NCBI GenBank assembly: GCA_964415245.1
Contig: CAYQAJ010000025.1
Location: 1-31,863 of the forward strand
Reading direction: 5' to 3'
Source: CAYQAJ01 sp964415245
GTDB lineage: Bacteria > Planctomycetota > Planctomycetia > Pirellulales > Pirellulaceae
DNA length: 31,863 nt
This document shows, one piece after another, positions 1 through 7,271 of the stretch (position 1 is its first letter; every line of letters begins with the position of its first letter). Under the pieces are notes generated by a model. That model did no database searches, had not been told where the DNA came from, and worked only from the letters and a program-made list of their open reading frames with translations. The position numbers were made by a program, and so were the translations under genes.

Positions 1-32
1 CCTCTACTGTAATAAACGAGGAGGCAAGTGTC

Positions 33-554
33 TCAGTCATATTGGCACAGAGGGCGTGGCAGATGTGGCAGCGTGTCGTGATTGTGCAACATCCGATGAT
101 GTTTTCGAATGACCTCCCGTGCGAGCCTGTTAATCTCGGATTCGGTAACCTTATCTTGCTCGGCCGAAAGTTCTACGGCGCGGTCAATGTCCTTCTTTAC
201 TCGATAGGTAAAGTAGCCGGCGATGCTCGACACTGCATATGTGCGCTTGTCATTCGTAGTGAAAAGATCTGCACTCGAAAGGAACTCGACAAGGTCGTCG
301 GAATAGTCGTCGATTGTCGCAAATGACCTGTCTCCCAAATGGCGCCGATACACTTTGATGATCGTTTCCCAAGGCACCCCCAAAAGTTCTGCGCCGCCGT
401 AAACCATGATTCCTACGGGGTGATACTTCGAAAGCATAAACAGCTTATCGACGACGTACGTCTTTGCTGGCCTGCCCTCCGGTGAAATCGTGACAAGGCT
501 GTCAGCAGCCAGAGCGACGCCTGACTTGTTTAGGATTGCTATTTCCGCTGTCAT
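33..554 (-). CDS. Ntn-hydrolase/proteasome-like N-terminal protein, probably truncated
   Basis: The 173-residue product opens with MTAEIAILNKSGVALAADS, followed by a KLFMLSKYHPVGIMVYGGAELLGVPWETIIK block. From memory, this pattern belongs to an uncharacterised bacterial family with a proteasome-beta-like (Ntn hydrolase) N-terminal region; its reaction is not known to me. Family members I recall are clearly longer, so the stop at 33-35 looks premature. In the next frame (read on the minus strand) the sequence stays open to the window edge, so a frameshift or a decayed C-terminus are both possible. No partner gene is visible. Codon and base use is less GC-rich than in most of the window. The first Met at 552-554 is taken as the start because it directly precedes the conserved block. 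Confidence 0.55.
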   Translation of the reverse strand: MTAEIAILNKSGVALAADSLVTISPEGRPAKTYVVDKLFMLSKYHPVGIMVYGGAELLGVPWETIIKVYRRHLGDRSFATIDDYSDDLVEFLSSADLFTTNDKRTYAVSSIAGYFTYRVKKDIDRAVELSAEQDKVTESEINRLAREVIRKHHRMLHNHDTLPHLPRPLCQYD

Positions 555-1169
555 CGTAGGCTTCCCATGTTGCTCGTCAATGCGGCAGCCAATACGTTAG
601 CATGCGCGGGTTACCTATTCAACAAGACGGCGAAATGGCATCCACGGTTGCTTATTCAAAGTGATCGGTCGCCATTCGTGCGGGCAATCAATCCCAGCAC
701 GCCATCAAGGCGCGTTAAAGCCCTGTGGATGGCGCGGCTGCTGGCCACGTTTCGAGTAGGCGACTGTCTATGCTAGTGCGCGGCACTCGGGCCGGCCGTC
801 ATGGGGCACCGATTCGTAAGGCGCGCCGGTCGCGTACAAGTAGTGTAATAATTACTAGTGACTTGTTCAATAGTGTCCGGTACGATTGTAGCGCTCCCAG
901 GTTCTTTGACAATTCGCCCACGCGACATGAGTGTCGGCAACCGTTGACGGTTCGGCCCGAAGGGGCCGCGCATCCACGACGCCCAACCCCTTTGCTGCAC
1001 TTACATGCGATACGACGACATATCGCTGACGCCAAACGACCAGGTGGGCGACATCCACAGACCGACAACACCGGTTATCCGATCCGTTTCTGTCCGACAA
1101 AGCCGGTCCATTTCAACTCGTGCCCGCTGACGTGACATCCGACGCGAGCACCGACCCCAATCCCCTTCG
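555..1169. other. Gene-poor interval, no recognised gene
   Basis: This stretch contains several overlapping open frames of 60-140 codons on both strands. None has a recognisable domain, a convincing ribosome binding site or an advantage over the competing frame. It is less GC-rich than the neighbouring lipoate-ligase gene and holds a small GGCCC...GGGCC-type hairpin near 954-971. It may contain the promoter of the minus-strand Ntn-like gene, but no clear promoter boxes were found. Confidence 0.4.
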
Positions 1170-1901
1170 CTACAACCGCAGTGTCCACTCTTCTTGGGAG
1201 TATTTTTCGATTGCCAGGCGAACCGTTTCTTCGCGCGGCCAGGCGGTGAGTTCTTCGTTGGCGTCCCAGGCGGCGATTAGGGTTTGGCGGAGATCGGCGG
1301 CTGTCAGCGGGGCGTTCATTACGAATTCATCGTGGCTGCGGCCGGCGCGGTAGTCGGGTTGGCGGGGGGGCGTGTGCAGGCAGGCGTCGATCAGCTCCAG
1401 CGGGAAATCGTACAACAGCGTGCCGTGGTACAGGAACGAGTTGCGTTTACAGCGCATGCTGTTGCCCGAGATCTTTTGGTCGGCGATGGCCAGATCGCTC
1501 AGGCCCCGGTGTTCGACGCCGGGCAATAGCTCGCGCAGGTACTCGGCGATCACGCCCAGCACGAGGCGGTGGGCTTCGTCGATTCCGCGCAGCTCGGGTC
1601 GCAACTCGTAGCTCAGCACCACGGCATACATCAGGCAGCCGCGACCGGCGACGATGGCCGTGCCCCCGCTCGAACGGCGCAAGATCGGGATACCCAGGTT
1701 GGCGCAGCGGCTGCGGTTCACCTCGACGTCGATCCGCGACGACCGGCCGATCACCACGATCGGCTGCGGCGACTCCCAGATGCGAAGCACCTCGACCGGC
1801 TCGGGGGCGTTCTCGCACAGATCGAGCAGCGCTTCGTCGAGCGCCAGGTTTTCGGCCGGAGTGTCGAAGGTGAGGTCGAGGAGGAACATACGAGCCAGCA
1901 A
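1170..1901 (-). CDS. Lipoate-protein ligase A family protein (BPL/LplA/LipB fold)
   Basis: This 243-residue protein belongs to the biotin/lipoate ligase fold, whose members attach lipoate (or octanoate) to a lysine of 2-oxoacid dehydrogenase E2 or glycine-cleavage H proteins in the cytoplasm. The ligand-binding signature RRSSGGTAI lies at residues 75-83, followed by a GRGCLMYAVV strand. The catalytic-type lysine is K143 in DQKISGNS, and the YHGTLLYDF strand follows at about 158-166. It is shorter than E. coli LplA (about 337) and lacks the C-terminal accessory domain, so it may be a transferase or a short ligase. The start could also be the Met at residue 5. No E2 or H protein gene is nearby. 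Upstream (1902-2000) lie repeat modules rather than a clear ribosome binding site. Confidence 0.8.
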   Translation of the reverse strand: MLARMFLLDLTFDTPAENLALDEALLDLCENAPEPVEVLRIWESPQPIVVIGRSSRIDVEVNRSRCANLGIPILRRSSGGTAIVAGRGCLMYAVVLSYELRPELRGIDEAHRLVLGVIAEYLRELLPGVEHRGLSDLAIADQKISGNSMRCKRNSFLYHGTLLYDFPLELIDACLHTPPRQPDYRAGRSHDEFVMNAPLTAADLRQTLIAAWDANEELTAWPREETVRLAIEKYSQEEWTLRL

Positions 1902-2207
1902 CTGAGCGGAGAAGTCATCAGCAACCGCAAAGACGCCAAGAGCGCGAAGGATGCGGCCAGGGTTTTCAGTTTTCAGTCGGAGAAGGTCAGTTGTCAGTTG
2001 TTCGTTGTCAGTTGCGGGGAACGAGAATGCGGATCATCGCCACGACCCTCCGTCGCGGCATTTCAATCCGCTGGGCCGACCTGGATTCCCGCCTGCGCGG
2101 GAATGACGGAAAACTAACGACGCACGCACAACAACTGACCACGGACCACGGACCACTGACAACGAGTCGGCAAAGCGAGCCAACTTCTTCCGCGTGTGAA
2201 CCGCTTC
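1902..2207. repeat. Intergenic repeat cluster with nested inverted repeats
   Basis: The interval between the lipoate-ligase start and the aminotransferase stop holds no gene. It contains a module reading CAGGGTTTTCAGTTTTCAGT (about 1958-1977) that recurs before hemL. It also has imperfect inverted arms, about 1987-2014 (GTCAGTTGTCAGTTG type) and about 2129-2165 (ACAACTGACC...CACTGACAAC type). In the centre, 2085-2104 is a perfect 8-bp stem, ATTCCCGC/GCGGGAAT with loop CTGC. The first 40 bases resemble part of the repeat downstream of metG (AGAGCGC-AAGGAT). The hairpins lie 3' of the aminotransferase and could help end its transcript. Confidence 0.6.
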
Positions 2208-3404
2208 CTACGCAATCACCGCCGCGATTGCGTCGCACAGGCGGTCGATGTTATTTTCGGCTATGCCGGCGACGTTGATGCGGCCGCTGCCCACGATGTA
2301 GACCGAGTGCTCGCGCCGCAGTCGTTCGACCTGGTCGCGGGTGAGGCCCGAGTACGAGAACATGCCCTTCTGCCGCGTGAGGAAGGCGAAGTCGCGGCCG
2401 GGCGCTTTGCGGCGCATGGTTTCGACGAACAGCGAGCGCATGCCGTGAATCCGCCGGCGCATGGTGTCGAGCTCGCGCTCCCACGTGTGGCGGAGCTCGG
2501 CGTCGGCCAGCACCGTGGCCACAATCTGCCCACCGTGCTTCGGCGGGTTCGAGTAATTGACCCGGGCGCACGCTTTCACGTGGCTCATGGCGGCGCGGGA
2601 GGATTCGGGGGTGCCGGCCACAATCGTGAGCGCGCCGACGCGCTCGCCGTAGAGTCCGAAGTTTTTGGAGTACGAACTGGCCACAAGCAAGTCGCAGCCG
2701 GTGCGGCACAGCGTGTCGAGCCCGACAGCGTCGCCCTTGAGCGAATCGCCCAGCCCCTGGTAGGCGAAGTCGACCAGCGGAAGCAGCCCCCGGTCGGCGA
2801 CGACGCGGGCGATCTCGTTCCACTGTTCGGGCGTGGGATCGATGCCGGTCGGGTTGTGGCAAGATGCGTGCAGGCAGACCAGGTCGCCGCGTGCGGCGCC
2901 GCGGAGGGCCGCGATCATGGCTGGAAGATCGAGCCCGGTGCCCGCGGCGTCGATGTACGGATATTCGACCCCTTCGAGGCCGGCGGCGGCGAACACGGCC
3001 GGGTGGTTGTTCCACGTGGGTCGGCTGCACCAGACCCGCGCCTGGGGAAAGCAGCGCCGCACGAAGTCTGCCGCCACGCGGAGGGCGGCCGTTCCGCCGG
3101 GCGTTTGCGCGGTAACGGCCCGGTCGTCGGTGGCCAGCTTGCTATGGCCCTCGGCGAAAAGCAGCTCGCGTACGCGCTTCCCGAACTCGGGCAGACCATC
3201 GATGGGCAAGTACGACTTGGTGGTTTCGCTCGCGGCCAATCGCTGGGCGGCTTCCCTCACGCACGCGAACATGGGTGTCGTGCCCTGTTCGTCGCGGTAG
3301 ACGCCGACGCTGAGATCGATCTTGTGGGGGTTGGGATCGTTGCGAAAGGCTTCGGACAGTCCGAGGATCGGGTCGGGGGGCGCTGGGGTAAGAGATTCGA
3401 ACAT
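2208..3404 (-). CDS. Class I aspartate/aromatic-amino-acid aminotransferase
   Basis: This 398-residue PLP enzyme exchanges an amino group between aspartate or an aromatic amino acid and 2-oxoglutarate. The fold-type I AAT-Ialpha landmarks are all visible: the N-terminal IDLSVGVYRDEQG block at about 29-41, substrate-side CHNPTG with N184, D212 and Y215 in LVDFAYQG for the PLP ring, and the Schiff-base lysine K247 in SSYSKNFGLYGER. Length matches AspC/TyrB (about 396-400). The open frame extends to 3560, but the extra 52 residues look like intergenic sequence. The ATG at 3402-3404 (MFESLTPAPPDPI) matches the usual family start, so I chose it. Whether it prefers aspartate or aromatic substrates cannot be read from the sequence. 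It is monocistronic as far as visible, with hairpin repeats after the stop. Confidence 0.9.
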   Translation of the reverse strand: MFESLTPAPPDPILGLSEAFRNDPNPHKIDLSVGVYRDEQGTTPMFACVREAAQRLAASETTKSYLPIDGLPEFGKRVRELLFAEGHSKLATDDRAVTAQTPGGTAALRVAADFVRRCFPQARVWCSRPTWNNHPAVFAAAGLEGVEYPYIDAAGTGLDLPAMIAALRGAARGDLVCLHASCHNPTGIDPTPEQWNEIARVVADRGLLPLVDFAYQGLGDSLKGDAVGLDTLCRTGCDLLVASSYSKNFGLYGERVGALTIVAGTPESSRAAMSHVKACARVNYSNPPKHGGQIVATVLADAELRHTWERELDTMRRRIHGMRSLFVETMRRKAPGRDFAFLTRQKGMFSYSGLTRDQVERLRREHSVYIVGSGRINVAGIAENNIDRLCDAIAAVIA

Positions 3405-3799
3405 GACGAAGCTGCGCCATCGCGCGGCGGAAGGCGTACGGCCTGCGTTGAGTTTGCGGAGGAACGAATGACGCGCTGTGCCGGTGCTTGATTCTGTGCA
3501 AGCCGGCGCTCGATGCTCTCCGTGCCGGCGCTTGACGCTCGTTGGGGGCGCGTGCGACAATCATGGTAGCTTTGCCGTCCGCTTCCAGGTAGTCCCCCCT
3601 TGACGGCGGTCATTGCTCCGGCACGCGGCGCATTGCGGCCCGATCGTTCGGCGTGCGTGCGGCGCGCAAGATGAGGGCGCGCTCCGCTGCGCGTCGCGGC
3701 TAACCGGTCGAATTCCTCCAGCGTGCGCTCGGCACGCTAGAGGTGACGGCGCTGGAGCGTGTTTTCCTTCGTATTACCCCAGAGCGCATTGTTCACTTT
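3405..3799. other. Divergent intergenic region with a dispersed repeat module
   Basis: This interval separates the minus-strand aminotransferase from the plus-strand inositol-phosphate synthase. No gene is recognised. Bases 3679-3709 carry a module (GCGCTCCGCT...CGCGGCTAACCGGT) that recurs at 5654-5684. A short GCCGGCGCT motif is repeated near 3505-3535. No convincing sigma-70 promoter was found for either gene. Confidence 0.45.
3679..3709. repeat. Dispersed module, copy A (CGCTCCGCT...GCTAACCGGT)
   Basis: This stretch is almost identical to 5654-5684. The two share GCGCTCCGCT, then one or two differing bases, then CGCGTCGCGGCTAACCGGT. Neither copy lies in a supported gene. Confidence 0.6.
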
Positions 3800-4894
3800 A
3801 TGACGCGGCGACGTACTGGCATTTGGCTCATCGGCGCGAAGGGCGGCGTGGCTTCGACNNNNNNNNNNNNNNNNNNNNNNNNNNNNNNNNNNNNNNNNNN
3901 NNNNNNNNNNNNNNNNNNNNNNNNNNNNNNNNNNNNNNNNNNNNNNNNNNNNNNNNNNGACGGCCGCGTGCGACCCGGCGTGCTGCTGAACGTGGGGGCC
4001 ACCATCAGCCAGTTCGCCGAGGAATCGCTGCAAAACAAGCGCGAAACGCCGCGGGAGGCAATTCGCCGCATCCAGGCCGACCTCGACGCCTTCGTGCAGG
4101 CGAACGACTTGGAGCGGCTGATCGTCGTGAACGTGGCATCGACCGAGCCGCCCGTCGAATCGAGCGGGCTGCCCACGCGGTGGGACGAGCTGGAACGGCT
4201 GCTCGACAAGCCGGGCGATTGTCCGTTGGCGGCCAGCTCGCTGTATGCGATCGCGGCACTTGATCGTGGCCACCCGTACGTGAACTTCACGCCGTCGCTC
4301 GGTTCGGCCCCCGAGGCGATTGGCGAGCTGGCCATCAGCCGCCAGACTTGCCACATGGGGCACGACGGCAAAACGGGCGAAACGCTGCTCAAGAGCGCGC
4401 TGGCCCCCATGTTCGCCCATCGCAATCTGAAGGTGCTGAGCTGGGTGGGGCACAACATTTTCGGCAACATGGACGGCAAGGTGCTCGACGACCCGGCCAA
4501 CAAGAAGAGCAAGGTCGTCAGCAAGGATCGGCTGCTGGGGCAGATACTCGGCTACCACCCACAGACGCTGGTGACGATCGAGTACATCGAGAGCCTGGGC
4601 GACTGGAAGACGGCCTGGGACCACATCCACTTTCGCGGCTTTTTGGGAACGCCGATGGTGATGCAATTCACCTGGCAGGGGTGCGATTCGCTGTTGGCGG
4701 CCCCGCTGGTGCTGGACCTGGTGCGGTTCACCGATCGGGCCCACCGCCGCGGCGATCGCGGGCTGTTGACGTTTCTGGCGAGCTTCTTCAAGCGGCCGCT
4801 GGGGGTGTGCGAGAACGACTTCGCGCGGCAGTTCGACATGCTCGAGGCCTGGGCGCGGTCGGTGCAAGAGGGAGCGCGGGCGGCGGGTAAGTGA
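3800..4894 (+). CDS. Inositol-3-phosphate synthase (myo-inositol-1-phosphate synthase), interrupted by an assembly gap
   Basis: The enzyme converts glucose 6-phosphate to 1D-myo-inositol 3-phosphate with bound NAD, the first step towards inositol-containing solutes and lipids. The N-terminus MTRRRTGIWLIGAKGGVAS is the start of a Rossmann fold with the GxxGGVAS-type dinucleotide loop. After the gap come RPGVLLNVGATI, VNVASTEPP, YVNFTPSLGSAPEA, and the C-terminal catalytic block SWVGHNIFGNMDGKVL with KSKVVSKD, all typical of the family. The ATG at 3800 is preferred over a GTG at 3743 because the fold starts there. The 100 N at 3859-3958 hide part of the Rossmann domain; the frame continues across only because 100 N happen to preserve it. 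The family normally has about 70 residues in this place, so the true missing length is probably over 200 bp. The C-terminus ends at TGA 4892-4894. Confidence 0.88.
   Translation: MTRRRTGIWLIGAKGGVASXXXXXXXXXXXXXXXXXXXXXXXXXXXXXXXXXXDGRVRPGVLLNVGATISQFAEESLQNKRETPREAIRRIQADLDAFVQANDLERLIVVNVASTEPPVESSGLPTRWDELERLLDKPGDCPLAASSLYAIAALDRGHPYVNFTPSLGSAPEAIGELAISRQTCHMGHDGKTGETLLKSALAPMFAHRNLKVLSWVGHNIFGNMDGKVLDDPANKKSKVVSKDRLLGQILGYHPQTLVTIEYIESLGDWKTAWDHIHFRGFLGTPMVMQFTWQGCDSLLAAPLVLDLVRFTDRAHRRGDRGLLTFLASFFKRPLGVCENDFARQFDMLEAWARSVQEGARAAGK
3859..3958. other. Assembly gap of 100 N
   Basis: A run of exactly 100 undefined bases lies inside the inositol-3-phosphate synthase gene. A round 100 is the usual placeholder for a scaffold gap of unknown size, so distances across it should not be trusted. 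Confidence 0.95.
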
Positions 4895-5346
4895 GGCGCT
4901 CGTGCGAGCCGGCTCGACTTCTTGGCGCGACGCGCCAAAGCGCCGCGCGCGGCGCTGTTCTCATGGCGTTCGGTTGCGGTCGAGGCATCGCGCCGCGCAA
5001 TGGTCGATTCCCATTTCGCGCTCCCATTCGGCAATTCGACTTGACGAGATGCGGGGCAACTTGCTTCAATGCTGCTGTAGGTTGGTTCGTCAGGTGGCCG
5101 ACGAGCGGATGACGTGTGTCATCGCTCGTCGCTGACGACCGGCCTACGGTTCGTCCGGTTGTGCTTGCGGACGGTCGAGCGACTGATCCGTGGCGACCAG
5201 ACGGACGGATGGACACGGGCGACGCCCAACGGGTCGCTCGCCGCGCGCCCGAGCGCGGCAGAAGTGGCTATTCCCCGAGAATGAGTGTTCGCGGGGAAAG
5301 TCGCTTCGTGGGTTCGGACACCCCTTTTTTCCAGGAGTGATGCCAG
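4895..5346. other. Intergenic region with one strong hairpin
   Basis: No gene is supported here; the open frames on both strands are low-complexity, arginine-rich shadows. Bases 5099-5131 form a hairpin whose arms are CGACGAGC plus GATGAC on the left and GTCATC plus GCTCGTCG on the right, with a one-base bulge at 5107 and loop GTGT. No T run follows, so it is not a classical intrinsic terminator. The right end contains the ribosome binding site of the small lysine-rich gene. Confidence 0.5.
5099..5131. repeat. 14-bp hairpin 3' of inositol-phosphate synthase
   Basis: The perfect inverted arms are interrupted only by one bulged G at 5107, with a four-base loop at 5114-5117. It lies about 205 bases after the stop of the inositol-phosphate synthase gene. 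It could be a factor-assisted terminator or a protein-binding palindrome; the sequence does not decide. Confidence 0.5.
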
Positions 5347-5478
5347 ATGGCAGCTAAGAAGAAGACAGCCAAGAGAAAGACCACGAAGTCCAAAACCACC
5401 AAGACCAAGACCACCAAGTCGCCCAAGCGCAAGGGCTCGACCACGAAGACCAAGCGCACGACGAAGGCTAAGAAGTAG
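5347..5478 (+). CDS. Lysine/threonine-rich 43-residue histone H1-like protein
   Basis: This tiny gene encodes 43 residues made almost only of K, T, R, S, A and a single SPKRK motif, beginning MAAKKKTAKRKTTKSKTTK. The composition matches the lysine-rich tails of bacterial histone H1-like proteins that bind DNA without a fixed fold, so a nucleoid or DNA-compaction role is inferred. It has a strong AGGAG ribosome binding site at 5333-5337, nine bases before the ATG, and a strong terminator-like hairpin at 5516-5557, so it looks like a genuine single-gene unit. The coding strand is rich in AAG/ACC codons, unlike the flanking sequence. Usual H1-like proteins in other bacteria are longer (about 60-220), so this is at the small end. 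DNA binding is not proven by composition alone. Confidence 0.75.
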   Translation: MAAKKKTAKRKTTKSKTTKTKTTKSPKRKGSTTKTKRTTKAKK

Positions 5479-5515
5479 GTCGCCGGATTTCGCGCGACTG
5501 GATAACAACGAGAAA

Positions 5516-5557
5516 GGCCGGGCCGCTGCCGGTGAGAGAACCGGCGGCGGCTCGGTC
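5516..5557 (+). terminator. Intrinsic terminator-like hairpin after the lysine-rich gene
   Basis: The arms at 5516-5533 and 5540-5557 pair over 18 positions, including three G-T wobbles, around a GAGAGA loop. The stem is very GC-rich, and a short T-rich stretch (TGTTTCTT) follows. It lies 38 bases after the stop of the 43-residue gene. Confidence 0.65.
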
Positions 5558-5603
5558 TGTTTCTTGGCGCGGGCATCGTGGGCGTGCGAGCCCCACATAC
5601 GAG

Positions 5604-5621
5604 CGCCACATCAATGTGGCG
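5604..5621. repeat. Short hairpin repeat, copy 1 (GCCACA..TGTGGC)
   Basis: CGCCACA and TGTGGCG arms surround a four-base loop. The larger unit, AGCGCCACA-NN-AATGTGGCGGCT, is repeated about 112 bases further right with only the two loop bases changed. A GT-rich stretch follows. Confidence 0.6.
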
Positions 5622-5653
5622 GCTTTTGGGGTGGGGAATAATCCGCGCGGGGA

Positions 5654-5684
5654 GCGCTCCGCTCTCGCGTCGCGGCTAACCGGT
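5654..5684. repeat. Dispersed module, copy B
   Basis: This is the second copy of the module at 3679-3709. Here it is followed directly by TTGGATTCCCGC, which matches part of the palindromic module at about 2082-2093, so repeat modules are joined end to end. Confidence 0.6.
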
Positions 5685-5715
5685 TGGATTCCCGCTTGGG
5701 CGCCAGTGACGGGAG

Positions 5716-5733
5716 CGCCACAGGAATGTGGCG
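5716..5733. repeat. Short hairpin repeat, copy 2 (GCCACA..TGTGGC)
   Basis: It has the same arms as 5604-5621, with loop GGAA instead of TCAA. It lies about 40 bases upstream of the helicase promoter. Confidence 0.6.
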
Positions 5734-5771
5734 GCTATCACAGTGAATGACGTGCCGTGCGAAAGCCGCCG

Positions 5772-5800
5772 TTGACCAAAACCGTTTGCCAAGATAGACT
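5772..5800 (+). promoter_or_regulatory. Sigma-70-type promoter of the helicase gene
   Basis: TTGACC (5772-5777) and TAGACT (5795-5800) are separated by exactly 17 bases. The predicted start of transcription is near 5807, leaving a leader of about 50-65 bases before the helicase start codon. Confidence 0.55.
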
Positions 5801-5854
5801 TACATAAATGCAACCCACCATGGACATCGCTTTGTCCGACAATCGCACGGCATT

Positions 5855-7171
5855 GTGGACGGGAACGAGGATTTGACGAACGCCACCACCGAGGAGAAGG
5901 CCGCCCGATTCGAGGACCTGTCCCTTTCGCCCACGATGCTCGCTGCGCTGAAGGCGGCGGATTATCTGGAGCCGACGCCCATTCAGGCGGGTCTCATCCC
6001 GCTGGCTCTTGAGGGAATCGACGTCGTCGGGCAGGCGCGCACCGGCACGGGCAAAACGGCCGCCTTCGCCATCCCCATTCTCGAACGCATCAAGCCGCGG
6101 CGCGAATCGAAGGGCCCGCAGGCGCTGATCCTGGTCCCCACCCGCGAGTTGGCGGTGCAGGTCCGCGGCGAGGTCGCCAAGCTGGCCCACGGATCGAAAG
6201 TACAGTGCGTGGCCGTCTACGGCGGCAAGCCGCTTCGTGAGCAGGTAGATAAGCTGCGAAAGAGTCCGCAGGTCGTGGTGGGAACGCCCGGGCGATTGCT
6301 CGACCACATGGGTCGGGGCACGCTCGATCTGTCCGATGTGTGGTGTGTGGTGCTGGACGAGGCCGACCGCATGCTCGATATCGGCTTCCGACCCGACATC
6401 GAGCGGATTCTGCGCCGCTGCCCGCGCGAGCGCCAGACGATGCTGCTCAGCGCCACGGTGCCGCCGCCGATTCAGCGCCTGGCGGAGCGGTACATGCGAG
6501 AGCCCCAAAACCTGAACTTCTCGCCCAAGGAGCTGTCGGTCGACACGATCGACCAGTACTACTTCACGGTTCCGCACGAGCGGAAGTTCGACCTGCTGCT
6601 GAAGCTGCTGACCCGCGAGGATCCTCGCCAGGCGATTATCTTCTGCCGCACGAAGCGGGGAACCGAGCGCATTTATCAGCGGCTGTCGAAGCGTGCCCAG
6701 GGCGTTGCCAGCATGCACGGCGACATGGCCCAATCGGCCCGCGACCGCGTGATGCGCAACTTCCGCGAAGGGAAGGTGCGACTGCTGGTGGCCACCGACG
6801 TGGTGGGGCGGGGAATCGACGTCACCGGCATTTCGCACATCGTCAACTACGACATCCCCCAGTTCTGCGACGACTACATTCATCGCGTGGGGCGCACCGG
6901 GCGGATGGGGCGCGAGGGGGTGGCCTTCACCTTTGTCGCACCCGAACAGGGCAGCGAGCTGACGCGGATCGAGCAGCGAATTAACCTGCTGCTAAAACGC
7001 GACGAGATGGACGGCTGCGAGACCTGGGCTCCCGACGTGCCGACCGAGGGGCAGGCGGTGTTGGAGGGTGGCGATGGTCAGCCGGGCCAACAGCAGCAAG
7101 CCGAGCAGCCGGAGCCTCCGCCGCCACCGTTTGCAAAACGACACCAGCGGCGTCACCGCCGAGCGCTGTAG
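5855..7171 (+). CDS. DEAD-box ATP-dependent RNA helicase
   Basis: This 438-residue cytoplasmic helicase unwinds RNA duplexes with ATP and is usually involved in ribosome assembly or mRNA decay. All core motifs are present: the Q motif (F..L.LSP...YLEPTPIQ), Walker A ARTGTGKT, PTRELA, GTPGRLLDH, DEAD in VLDEADRML, SAT, FCRTKRGTE, VVGRGIDV and HRVGRTGRMGR. The C-terminus adds a glutamine/proline-rich, basic tail of about 55 residues, as in RhlE-like helicases, which may help RNA binding. The start is uncertain. The GTG at 5855 opens the frame, but a TTG at 5873, three bases after an ACGAGG purine tract, is an alternative and overlaps the stop of a short upstream frame. The gene has its own promoter and ends in a hairpin shared with the convergent lipoprotein gene. 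Confidence 0.92.
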   Translation: MDGNEDLTNATTEEKAARFEDLSLSPTMLAALKAADYLEPTPIQAGLIPLALEGIDVVGQARTGTGKTAAFAIPILERIKPRRESKGPQALILVPTRELAVQVRGEVAKLAHGSKVQCVAVYGGKPLREQVDKLRKSPQVVVGTPGRLLDHMGRGTLDLSDVWCVVLDEADRMLDIGFRPDIERILRRCPRERQTMLLSATVPPPIQRLAERYMREPQNLNFSPKELSVDTIDQYYFTVPHERKFDLLLKLLTREDPRQAIIFCRTKRGTERIYQRLSKRAQGVASMHGDMAQSARDRVMRNFREGKVRLLVATDVVGRGIDVTGISHIVNYDIPQFCDDYIHRVGRTGRMGREGVAFTFVAPEQGSELTRIEQRINLLLKRDEMDGCETWAPDVPTEGQAVLEGGDGQPGQQQQAEQPEPPPPPFAKRHQRRHRRAL

Positions 7172-7181
7172 CTACTACGTT

Positions 7182-7204
7182 GGGGAGAAGCTGCCAGCTT
7201 CCCC
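7182..7204. terminator. Hairpin between convergent helicase and lipoprotein genes
   Basis: GGGGAGAAGCTG and CCAGCTTCCCC form a near-perfect palindrome with one bulge, 11 bases after the helicase stop. It may end transcription from the left. The lipoprotein gene arrives from the right with its stop at 7272. Confidence 0.4.
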
Positions 7205-7271
7205 ATCTCGTCTCGCGTTTTCGCGCCGAAGCTGGCGGCATCGGCCACGAGCAGGAGTTCGGATACTGCCG

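Larger units (their letters stand above)
5479..5854. other. Intergenic region with terminator, repeat hairpins and helicase promoter
   Basis: No gene is supported between the lysine-rich gene and the helicase. The interval holds the terminator at 5516-5557, two copies of a short hairpin (CGCCACA-NNAA-TGTGGCG at 5604-5621 and 5716-5733), and the dispersed module copy B at 5654-5684. The module is followed by GGATTCCCGC, a partial form of the palindrome at 2085-2104. The helicase promoter lies at 5772-5800. Confidence 0.55.

Noticed and set aside
567..1135. Open frames of 60-136 codons on both strands
   Set aside because: They overlap each other, have no recognisable domain and no ribosome binding site, and look like arginine/proline-rich translation of noncoding sequence.
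2196..3491. 431-codon plus-strand frame opposite the aminotransferase
   Set aside because: It is the antisense shadow of a clear PLP enzyme; long opposite frames are common in GC-rich genes.
3404..3560. 52-residue N-terminal extension of the aminotransferase
   Set aside because: The extension has no family similarity, and the normal enzyme start coincides with the internal ATG.
5116..5340. Plus-strand frame of 74 codons before the lysine-rich gene
   Set aside because: Low-complexity arginine-rich translation that includes the ribosome binding region of the true small gene.
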